The notes under the pieces were generated by a model. The model was not told the DNA's origin and did not search any database. It saw only the letters and a list, made by a program, of their open reading frames with translations. Positions 1 through 10,888 of a stretch of DNA of 64,000 nt are shown in pieces. Source of the DNA: Apostichopus japonicus. Lineage: Eukaryota; Echinodermata; Holothuroidea; Aspidochirotida; Stichopodidae. Position 1 is the stretch's first letter; every line of letters starts with the position of its first letter. The DNA lies in assembly GCF_037975245.1 (NCBI RefSeq), contig NC_092571.1, positions 5,230,001 to 5,294,000 on the forward strand, written 5' to 3'. Made by a program: the position numbers and the translations under genes.

Positions 1-675
1 ATCAATCGAATGTGCGGTACCGAACAATCGAATGTGCGGTACCGAACAATCGAATATGCGGTACCGATCAATCGAATGTGCGGTACCGATCAATCGAATG
101 TGCGGTACCGATCAATCGAATGTGCGGTATTGATCAATCGAATGTTCGGTACCGATCAATCGAATGTGCCGTACCGATCAATCGAATGTTCGTTACCGAT
201 CAATCGAATGTGCGGTACCGATCAATCGAATGTTCGTTACCGATCAATCGAATGTGCGGTATTGATCAATCGAATGTTCGGTACCGATCAATCGAATGTT
301 CGGTATTGATCAATCGAATGTTCGGTACCGATCAATCGAATGATCGGTACCGATCAATCGAATGTTCGGTACCGATCAATCGAATGTTCGGTACCGATCA
401 ATCGAATGTGCGGTACCGATCAATCGAATGTGCGGTACCGATTAATCGAATGTGCGGTACCGATCAATCGAATGTGCGGTACCGATTAATCGAATGTTCG
501 GTACCGATCAATCGAATGTGCGGTACGGATCAATCGAATGTTCGGTACCGATCAATCGAATGTTCGGTACCGATCAATCGAATGTTCGGTACCGATCAAT
601 CGAATGTTCGGTACCGATCAATCGAATGTTCGGTACCGATCAATCGAATGTGCGGTACCGATCAATCGAATGTGC
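1..675 (+). repeat. Monomers before the first large duplication
   Basis: About 30 monomers with no cassette. The opening repeats the GAACAATC/GAATATG haplotype also seen near 1,950, 2,900 and 5,600. A TGATCGGTACCGATCA variant, a perfect 16-bp palindrome, lies at 341-356. No gene or other feature was seen. Confidence 0.85.
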
Positions 676-1049
676 GGTACCGATCAATCGAATGTGCGTT
701 ACCGATCAATCGAATGTTCGGTACCGATCAATCGAATGTTCGGTACCGATCAATCGAATGTGCGGTACCGATCAATCGAATGTTCGGTACCGATCAATCG
801 AATGTGCGGTACCGATCAATCGAATGTGCGGTACCGATCAATCGAATGTTCGGTACCGATCAATCGAATGTGCGGTACCGATCAATCGAATGTGTTGTAC
901 CGATCAATCGAATGTGCGGTACCGATCAATCGAATGTGCGGTACCGATCAATCGAATGTTCGGTACCGATCAATCGAATGTGCGGTACCGATCAATCGAA
1001 TGTGCGGTACCGATCAATCGAATGTTCGATACCGATCAATCGAATGTGC

Positions 1050-1052
1050 GGG
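1050..1052 (+). other. Single-base insertion monomer (+1)
   Basis: GCGGGTACC in place of GCGGTACC gives a 23-bp monomer and shifts the register by one. The same change is present at 3747-3749, exactly 2,697 bp away, which makes it a private marker of that duplication. Confidence 0.9.
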
Positions 1053-2430
1053 TACCGAACAATCGAATGTGCGGTACCGAACAATCGAATGTGCGGTACC
1101 GATCAATCGAATGTGCGGTACCGAACAATCGAATGTGCGGTACCGATGAATCGAATGTGCGGTACCGATCAATCGAATGTGCGGTACCGATCAACTAATG
1201 TGCGAAACCTAACAATCGAATGTGCGGTACCGATCAATCGAATGTGCGGTACCGATCAATCGAATGTGCGGTACCGATCAACTAATGTGCGATACCTAAC
1301 AATCGAATGTTCGGTACCGTACCGATGAATCGAATGCTCGGTACCGATCAATCGAATGTGCGGTACCGATCAATCGAATGTTCGTTACCGATCAATCGAA
1401 TGTTCGGTACCGATCAATCGAATGTGCGGTACCGATTAATCGAATGTGCGGAACCGATCAATCGAATGTGCGGTACCGATCAATCGAATGTTCGATACCG
1501 ATCAATCGAATGTGCGGTACCGAACAATCGAATGTGCGGTACCGATCAATCGAATGTGCGGTACCGATCAATCGAATGTGCGGTATTGATCAATCGAATG
1601 TTCGCTACCGATCAATCGAATGTGCGGTACCGATCAATCGAATGTTCGTTACCGATCAATCGAATGTGCGGTACCGATCAATCGAATATTCGTTACCGAT
1701 CAATCGAATGTGCGGTACCGTACCGATGAATCGAATGCTCGGTACCGATCAATCGAATGTGCGGTACCGATCAATCGAATGTTCGGTACCGATCAATCGA
1801 ATGTGCGGTACCGATGAATCGAATGTGCGGTATTGATCAATCGAATGTTCGGTACCGATCAATCGAATGTGCGGTACCGATTAATCGAATGTGCGGTACC
1901 GATCAATCGAATGTGCGGTACCGATCAATCGAATGTTCGATACCGATCAATCGAATGTGCGGTACCGAACAATCGAATGTGCGGTACCGAACAATCGAAT
2001 ATGCGGTACCGATCAATCGAATGTGCGGTACCGATCAATCGAATGTGCGGTACCGATCAATCGAATGTGCGGTATTGATCAATCGAATGTTCGGTACCGA
2101 TCAATCGAATGTGCCGTACCGATCAATCGAATGTTCGTTACCGATCAATCGAATGTGCGGTACCGATCAATCGAATGTTCGTTACCGATCAATCGAATGT
2201 GCGGTATTGATCAATCGAATGTTCGGTACCGATCAATCGAATGTTCGGTATTGATCAATCGAATGTTCGGTACCGATCAATCGAATGATCGGTACCGATC
2301 AATCGAATGTTCGGTACCGATCAATCGAATGTTCGGTACCGATCAATCGAATGTGCGGTACCGATCAATCGAATGTGCGGTACCGATTAATCGAATGTGC
2401 GGTACCGATCAATCGAATGTGCGGTACCGT

Positions 2431-2485
2431 TCAACTAATGTGCGATACCGAACAATCGAATGTTCGGTACCGTACCGATGAATCG
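2431..2485 (+). repeat. Register-shift cassette (type copy)
   Basis: This is a representative full cassette. A 21-bp monomer with TCAACTAATG replaces TCAATCGAATG, losing one base. A 22-bp monomer with GATACCGAACAATCG follows, then GTTCGG, then a 27-bp monomer in which GTACC is doubled (2467-2476), and the next unit begins GATGAATCG. The three changes travel together at most of the 54 sites located, so the cassette is inherited as a block. Isolated 21-bp members without the doubled GTACC also occur, for example near 6546, 14,203, 15,903 and 47,010. Whether it binds a protein is unknown; nothing in the sequence proves a function. Confidence 0.9.
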
Positions 2486-3372
2486 AATGTGCGGTACCGA
2501 TCAATCAAATGTGCGGTACCGATCAATCGAATGTGCGGTACCGATCAATCGAATGTGCGGTATCGATCAATCGAATGTTCGGTACCGATCAATCGAATGT
2601 GCGGTACCGATCAATCGAATGTTCGTTACCGATCAATCGAATGTGCGGTACCGATCAATCGAATGTTCGTTACCGATCAATCGAATGTGCGGTATTGATC
2701 AATCGAATGTTCGGTACCGATCAATCTAATGTTCGGTATTGATCAATCGAATGTTCGGTACCGATCAATCGAATGTTCGGTACCGATCAATCGAATGTTC
2801 GGTACCGATCAATCGAATGTTCGGTACCGATCAATCGAATGATCGGTACCGATCAATCGAATGTTCGGTACCGATCAATCGAATGTTCGATACCGATCAA
2901 TCGAATGTGCGGTACCGAACAATCGAATGTGTGGTACCGAACAATCGAATATGCGGTACCGATCAATCGAATGTGCGGTACCGATCAATCGAATGTGCGG
3001 TACCGATCAATCGAATGTGCGGTATTGATCAATCGAATGTTCGGTACCGATCAATCGAATGTGCGGTACCGATCAATCGAATGTTCGTTACCGATCAATC
3101 GAATGTGCGGTACCGATCAATCGAATGTTCGTTACCGATCAATCGAATGTGCGGTATTGATCAATCGAATGTTCGGTACCGATCAATCGAATGTTCGGTA
3201 TTGATCAATCGAATGTTCGGTACCGATCAATCGAATGATCGGTACCGATCAATCGAATGTTCGGTACCGATCAATCGAATGTTCGGTACCGATCAATCGA
3301 ATGTGCGGTACCGATCAATCGAATGTGCGTTACCGATAAATCGAATGTGCGGTATTGATCAATCGAATGTTT

Positions 3373-6069
3373 GGTACCGATCAATCGAATGTGCGTTACC
3401 GATCAATCGAATGTTCGGTACCGATCAATCGAATGTTCGGTACCGATCAATCGAATGTGCGGTACCGATCAATCGAATGTTCGGTACCGATCAATCGAAT
3501 GTGCGGTACCGATCAATCGAATGTGCGGTACCGATCAATCGAATGTTCGGTACCGATCAATCGAATGTGCGGTACCGATCAATCGAATGTGTTGTACCGA
3601 TCAATCGAATGTGCGGTACCGATCAATCGAATGTGCGGTACCGATCAATCGAATGTTCGGTACCGATCAATCGAATGTGCGGTACCGATCAATCGAATGT
3701 GCGGTACCGATCAATCGAATGTTCGATACCGATCAATCGAATGTGCGGGTACCGAACAATCGAATGTGCGGTACCGAACAATCGAATGTGCGGTACCGAT
3801 CAATCGAATGTGCGGTACCGAACAATCGAATGTGCGGTACCGATGAATCGAATGTGCGGTACCGATCAATCGAATGTGCGGTACCGATCAACTAATGTGC
3901 GAAACCTAACAATCGAATGTGCGGTACCGATCAATCGAATGTGCGGTACCGATCAATCGAATGTGCGGTACCGATCAACTAATGTGCGATACCTAACAAT
4001 CGAATGTTCGGTACCGTACCGATGAATCGAATGCTCGGTACCGATCAATCGAATGTGCGGTACCGATCAATCGAATGTTCGTTACCGATCAATCGAATGT
4101 TCGGTACCGATCAATCGAATGTGCGGTACCGATTAATCGAATGTGCGGAACCGATCAATCGAATGTGCGGTACCGATCAATCGAATGTTCGATACCGATC
4201 AATCGAATGTGCGGTACCGAACAATCGAATGTGCGGTACCGATCAATCGAATGTGCGGTACCGATCAATCGAATGTGCGGTATTGATCAATCGAATGTTC
4301 GCTACCGATCAATCGAATGTGCGGTACCGATCAATCGAATGTTCGTTACCGATCAATCGAATGTGCGGTACCGATCAATCGAATATTCGTTACCGATCAA
4401 TCGAATGTGCGGTACCGTACCGATGAATCGAATGCTCGGTACCGATCAATCGAATGTGCGGTACCGATCAATCGAATGTTCGGTACCGATCAATCGAATG
4501 TGCGGTACCGATGAATCGAATGTGCGGTATTGATCAATCGAATGTTCGGTACCGATCAATCGAATGTGCGGTACCGATTAATCGAATGTGCGGTACCGAT
4601 CAATCGAATGTGCGGTACCGATCAATCGAATGTTCGATACCGATCAATCGAATGTGCGGTACCGAACAATCGAATGTGCGGTACCGAACAATCGAATATG
4701 CGGTACCGATCAATCGAATGTGCGGTACCGATCAATCGAATGTGCGGTACCGATCAATCGAATGTGCGGTATTGATCAATCGAATGTTCGGTACCGATCA
4801 ATCGAATGTGCCGTACCGATCAATCGAATGTTCGTTACCGATCAATCGAATGTGCGGTACCGATCAATCGAATGTTCGTTACCGATCAATCGAATGTGCG
4901 GTATTGATCAATCGAATGTTCGGTACCGATCAATCGAATGTTCGGTATTGATCAATCGAATGTTCGGTACCGAACAATCGAATGATCGGTACCGATCAAT
5001 CGAATGTTCGGTACCGATCAATCGAATGTTCGGTACCGATCAATCGAATGTGCGGTACCGATCAATCGAATGTGCGGTACCGATTAATCGAATGTGCGGT
5101 ACCGATCAATCGAATGTGCGGTACCGTTCAACTAATGTGCGATACCGAACAATCGAATGTTCGGTACCGTACCGATGAATCGAATGTGCGGTACCGATCA
5201 ATCAAATGTGCGGTACCGATCAATCGAATGTGCGGTACCGATCAATCGAATGTGCGGTATCGATCAATCGAATGTTCGGTACCGATCAATCGAATGTGCG
5301 GTACCGATCAATCGAATGTTCGTTACCGATCAATCGAATGTGCGGTACCGATCAATCGAATGTTCGTTACCGATCAATCGAATGTGCGGTATTGATCAAT
5401 CGAATGTTCGGTACCGATCAATCTAATGTTCGGTATTGATCAATCGAATGTTCGGTACCGATCAATCGAATGTTCGGTACCGATCAATCGAATGTTCGGT
5501 ACCGATCAATCGAATGTTCGGTACCGATCAATCGAATGATCGGTACCGATCAATCGAATGTTCGGTACCGATCAATCGAATGTTCGATACCGATCAATCG
5601 AATGTGCGGTACCGAACAATCGAATGTGTGGTACCGAACAATCGAATATGCGGTACCGATCAATCGAATGTGCGGTACCGATCAATCGAATGTGCGGTAC
5701 CGATCAATCGAATGTGCGGTATTGATCAATCGAATGTTCGGTACCGATCAATCGAATGTGCGGTACCGATCAATCGAATGTTCGTTACCGATCAATCGAA
5801 TGTGCGGTACCGATCAATCGAATGTTCGTTACCGATCAATCGAATGTGCGGTATTGATCAATCGAATGTTCGGTACCGATCAATCGAATGTTCGGTATTG
5901 ATCAATCGAATGTTCGGTACCGATCAATCGAATGATCGGTACCGATCAATCGAATGTTCGGTACCGATCAATCGAATGTTCGGTACCGATCAATCGAATG
6001 TGCGGTACCGATCAATCGAATGTGCGTTACCGATAAATCGAATGTGCGGTATTGATCAATCGAATGTTT
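3373..6069 (+). repeat. 2,697-bp tandem duplication, unit 2
   Basis: Second copy of the block at 676-3372; identity runs on to 6128, as expected when the crossover fell inside similar monomers. It is distinguished by A4974, which converts one monomer to GAACAATC and makes a 16-bp palindrome (TGTTCGGTACCGAACA, 4961-4976) absent from unit 1. The near identity points to a very recent unequal exchange or, less likely, an assembly repeat. Confidence 0.95.
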
Positions 6070-6128
6070 GGTACCGATCAATCGAATGTGCGTTACCGAT
6101 CAATCGAATGTTCGGTACCGATCAATCG

Positions 6129-7573
6129 TATGTGCGGTACCGATCAATCGAATGTTCGTTACCGACCAATCGAATGTGCGGTATTGATCAATCGAATGTG
6201 CGGTACCGATCAATCGAATGTGCGGTACCGTTCAACTAATGTGCGATACCGAACAATCGAATGTTCGGTACCGTACCGATGAATCGAATGTGCGGTACCG
6301 ATCAATCAAATGTGCGGTACCGATCAATCGAATGTGCGGTATTGATCAATCGAATGTTCGGTACCGATCAATCGAATGTGCGGTACCGATCAATCGAATG
6401 TTCGTTACCGATCAATCGAATGTGCGGTACCGATCAATCGAATGTTCGTTACCGATCAATCGAATGTGCGGTATTGATCAATCGAATGGTCGGTACCGAT
6501 CAATCGAATGTGCGGTACCGATCAATCGAATGTGCGGTACCGTTCAACTAATGTTCGGTACCGATCAATCGAATGTTCGGTACCGATCAATCGAATGTGC
6601 GTTACCGATCAATCGAATGTTCGGTACCGATCAATCGAATATGCGGTACCGATCAATCGAATGTGCGTTACCGATCAATCGAATGTTCGGTACCGATCAA
6701 TCGAATGTGCGGTACCGATCAATCGAATGTGTTGTACCGATCAATCGAATGTGCGGTACCGATCAATCATATGTGCGGTACCGATCAATCGAATGTGCGA
6801 TAAAGATCAATCAAATGTGCGGTACCGATCAATCGAATGTTCGGTACCGATCAATCGAATGTGCGGTACCGATCAATCGAATGTGCGGTACCGATCAATC
6901 GAATGTTCGATACCGATCAATCGAATGTGCGTTACCGATCAATCGAATGTGCGGTACCAAACAATCGAATGTGCGGTACCGTTCAACTAATGTGCGATAC
7001 CGAACAATCGAATGTTCGATACCGATCAATCGAATGTGCGGTACCGTTCAACTAATGTGCGATACCGAACATTCGAATGTTCGGTACCGTACCGATGAAT
7101 CGAATGTGCGGTACCGATCAATCAAATGTGCGGTACCGATCAATCGAATGCGCGGTACCGATCAATCGAATGTGCGGTATTGATCAATCGAATGTTCGGT
7201 ACCGATCAATCGCATGTGCGGTACCGATCAATCGAATGTTCGTTACCGATCAATCGAATGTGCGGTACCGATCAATCGAATGTTCGTTACCGATCAATCG
7301 AATGTGCGGTATTGATCAATCGAATGTTCGGTACCGATCAATCTAATGTTCGGTATTGATCAATCGAATGTTCGGTACCGATCAATCGAATGTGCGGTAC
7401 CGATCAATCGAATGTTCGTTACCGATCAATCGAATGTGCGGTATTGATCAATCGAATGTTCGGTACCGATCAATCATATGTGCGGTACCGATCAATCGAA
7501 TGTGCGATACCGATCAATCAAATGTGCGGTACCGATCAATCGAATGTTCGGTACCGATCAATCGAATGTGCGG
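6129..7573 (+). repeat. Cassette-bearing block between duplications
   Basis: About 66 monomers with doubled GTACC at 6268 and 7084 and extra 21-bp members near 6546, 6986 and 7051, which explains why the 816-bp cassette spacing here is 22n+2 rather than 22n+4. It contains CAATCATATG monomers (about 6,766 and 7,471) that mark related blocks near 9,680, 14,421, 16,320 and beyond. No gene was seen. Confidence 0.75.
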
Positions 7574-9751
7574 TACCGATCAATCGAATGTGCGGTACCG
7601 AACAATCGAATGTGCGGTACCGAACAATCGAATGTGCGGTACCGTTCAACTAATGTGCGATACCGAACAATCGAATGTTCGATACCGATCAATCGAATGT
7701 GCGATAGTGTTCAACTAATGTGCGATACCGAACAATCGAATGTTCGGTACCGTACCGATGAATCGAATGTGCGGTACCGATCAATCAAATGTGCGGTACC
7801 GATCAATCGAATGTGCGGTACCGATCAATCGAATGTGCGGTATTGATCAATCGAATGTTCGGTACCGATCAATCGAATGTGCGGTACCGATCAATCGAAT
7901 GTTCGTTACCGATCAATCGAATGTGCGGTACCGATCAATCGAATGTTCGTTACCGATCAATCGAATGTGCGGTATTGATCAATCGAATGTTCGGTACCGA
8001 TCAATCTAATGTTCGGTATTGATCAATCGAATGTTCGGTACCGATCAATCGAATGTTCGGTACCGATCAATCGAATGTGCGGTACCGATCAAACGAATGT
8101 GCGGTACCGATCAATCGAATGTTCGTTACCGATCAATCGAATGTGCGGTACCGATCAATCGAATGTTCGTTACCGATCAATCGAATGTGCGGTACCGATC
8201 AATCGAATGTTCGGTACCGATCAATCGAATGTTCGGTATTGATCAATCGAATGTTCGGTACCGATCAATCGAATGATCGGTACCGATCAATCGAATGTTC
8301 GGTACCGATCAATCGAATGTTCGGTACCGATCAATCGAATGTGGGGTACCGATCAATCGAATGTGCGTTACCGATAAATCGAATGTGCGGTATTGATCAA
8401 TCGAATGTTCGGTACCGATCAATCGAATGTGCGTTACCGAACAATCGAATGTTCGGTACCGATCAATCGAATGTGCGGTACCGATCAATCGAATGTTCGT
8501 TACCGATCAATCGAATGTGCGGTATTGATCAATCGAATTTTCGGTACCGATCAATCGAATGTGCGGTACCGATTAATCGAATGTGCGGTACCGATCAATC
8601 GAATGTGCGGTACCGTTCAACTAATGTGCGATACCGAACAATCGAATGTTCGGTACCGTACCGATGAATCGAATGTGCGGTACCGATCAATCAAATGTGC
8701 GGTACCGATCAATCGAATATGCGGTACCGATCAATCGAATGTGCGGTATTGATCAATCGAATGTTCGGTACCGATCAATCGAATGTGCGGTACCGATCAA
8801 TCGAATGTTCGTTACCGATCAATCGAATGTGCGGTACCGATCAATCGAATGTTCGTTACCGATCAATCGAATGTTCGGTATTGATCAATCGAATGTTCGG
8901 TATCGATCAATCGAATGTTCGGTACCGATCAATCGAATGTTCGGTACCGATCAATCGAATGTTCGGTACCGATCAATCGAATGATCGGTACCGATCAATC
9001 GAATGTTCGGTACCGATCAATCGAATGTTCGGTACCGATCAATCGAATGTGCGGTACCGATCAATCGAATGTGCGTTACCGATAAATCGAATGTGCGGTA
9101 TTGATCAATCGAATGTTCGGTACCGATCAATCGAATGTGCGTTACCGATCAGTCGAATGTTCGGTACCGATCAATCGAATGTGCGGTACCGATCAATCGA
9201 ATGTTCGTTACCGATTAATCGAATGTGCGGTATTGATCAATCGAATGTTCGGTACCGATCAATCGAATGTGTGGTACCGATTAATCGAATGTGCGGTACC
9301 GATCAATCGAATGTGCGGTACCGTTCAACTAATGTGCGATACCGATCAATCGAATGATCGGTACCGATCAATCGAATGTTCGGTACCGATCAATCGAATG
9401 TTCGGTACCGATCAATCGAATGTGCGGTACCGATCAATCGAATGTGCGTTACCGATCAATCGAATGTTCGGTACCGATCAATCGAATGTTCGGTACCGAT
9501 CAATCGAATGTGCGTTACCGATCAATCGAATGTTCGGTACCGATCAATCGAATGTGCGGTACCGATCAATCGAATGTGCGGTACCGATCAATCGAATGTT
9601 CGGTACCGATCAATCGAATGTGCGGTACCGATCAATCGAATGTGTTGTACCGATCAATCGAATGTGCGGTACCGATCAATCATATGTGCGGTACCGATCA
9701 ATCGAATGTGCGGTACCGATCAATCAAATGTGCGGTACCGATCAATCGAAT
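7574..9751 (+). repeat. Source-like copy of a block repeated at 14.6-18.6 kb
   Basis: Bases from about 7,574 to 8,846 match 14,568-15,840 at offset 6,994. The longer stretch 7,574-9,751 matches about 16,466-18,643 at offset 8,892. The offsets differ by 1,898, the size of the duplication on the right. Several substitutions separate the copies (for example GTATCG versus GTACCG near 8,900, GTGTGG versus GTGCGG near 9,270, CAATCGAATG versus CAATCCAATG near 8,935), so this relationship is older than the 2,697-bp pair. Cassettes at 7747 and 8653 correspond to 14741/16639 and 15647/17545. Confidence 0.85.
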
Positions 9752-10888
9752 GTGCGGTACCGATCAATCGAATGTTCAATACCGATCAATCGAATGTGCG
9801 GTACCGAACAATCGAATGTGCGGTACCGAACAATCGAATGTGCGGTACCGTTCAACTAATGTGCGATACCGAACAATCGAATGTTCGGTACCGTACCGAT
9901 GAATCGAATGTTCGGTACCGATCAATCAAATGTGCGGTACCGATGAATCGAATGTTCGGTACCGATCAATCGAATGTGCGGTATTGATCAATCGAATGTT
10001 CGGTACCGATCAATATAATGTGCGGTACCGATCAATCGAATGTTCGTTACCGATCAATCGAATGTGCGGTACCGATCAATCGAATGTTCGTTACCGATCA
10101 ATCGAATGTGCGGTATTGATCAATCGAATGTACGGTACCGATCAATCTAATGTTCGGTATTGATCAATCGAATGTTCGGTACCGATCAATCGAATGTTCG
10201 GTACCGATCAATCGAATTTGCGGTACCGATCAAACGAATGTGCGGTACCGATCAATCGAATGTGCGTTACCGATCAATCGAAGTACGGTATTGATCAATC
10301 GAATGTTCGGTACCGATCAATCGAATGTGCGTTACCGATCAATCGAATGTTCGTTACCGATCAATCGAATGTGCGGTACCGATCAATCGAATGTTCGTTA
10401 CCGATCAATCGAATGTGCGGTATTGATCAATCGAATGTTCGGTAGCGATCAATCGAATGTTCGGTACCGATCAATCGATTGTGCGGTACCGATCAATCGA
10501 ATGTGCGGTACCGATCAATCGAATGTTCGGTACCGATCAATCGAATGTTCGGTACCGATCAATCGAATTTTCGGTACCGATCAATCGAATGTTCGGTACC
10601 GATCAATCGAATGTTCGGTACCGATCAATCGAATGTGCGTTACCGATCAATCGAATGTTCGGTACCGATCAATCGAATGTTCGGTACCGATCAATCGAAT
10701 GTGCGTTACCGATCAATCGAATGTTCGGTACCGATCAATCGAATGTGCGGTACCGATCAATCGAATGTGCGTTACCGATCAATCGAATGTTCGGTACCGA
10801 TCAATCGAATGTGCGGTACCGATCAATCAAATGTGTTGTACCGATCAATCGAATGTGCGGTACCGATCAATCATATGTGCGGTACCGA
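9059..10888 (+). repeat. Dispersed duplication, left copy (partner 22.2-24.1 kb)
   Basis: Matches 22,176-24,114, first at offset 13,117 and, after about 9,860, at 13,226. The 109-bp change equals a 65-bp cassette-containing piece plus two monomers (44 bp) present only in the right copy. The match starts after C9058 versus G22175 and ends at T10889 versus A24115. A rare one-base deletion monomer (10281) is shared with 23507. Near 9,722-9,751 this block also overlaps the stretch matched at 18.6 kb. Confidence 0.88.
10281..10284 (+). other. Single-base deletion monomer (AAGTACGG)
   Basis: TCGAAGTACGG stands where TCGAATGTACGG or TCGAATGTGCGG is expected, giving a 21-bp monomer. The identical lesion is at 23507-23510, 13,226 bp away, and confirms common descent of the two blocks. 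Confidence 0.88.

Larger units (their letters stand above)
676..3372 (+). repeat. 2,697-bp tandem duplication, unit 1
   Basis: Bases 676-3431 match 3373-6128 at a constant offset of 2,697, so the two units abut. The match begins just after a GC/TT difference (674-675 versus 3371-3372) and ends at A3432 versus T6129. Reading both copies I found a single substitution, T2277 versus A4974. Cassettes at 1314, 1715 and 2467 recur at 4011, 4412 and 5164. A one-base insertion (GCGGGTACC, G run 1050-1052) recurs at 3747-3749. 2,697 is not a multiple of 22 because the unit contains length-variant monomers. Confidence 0.95.
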
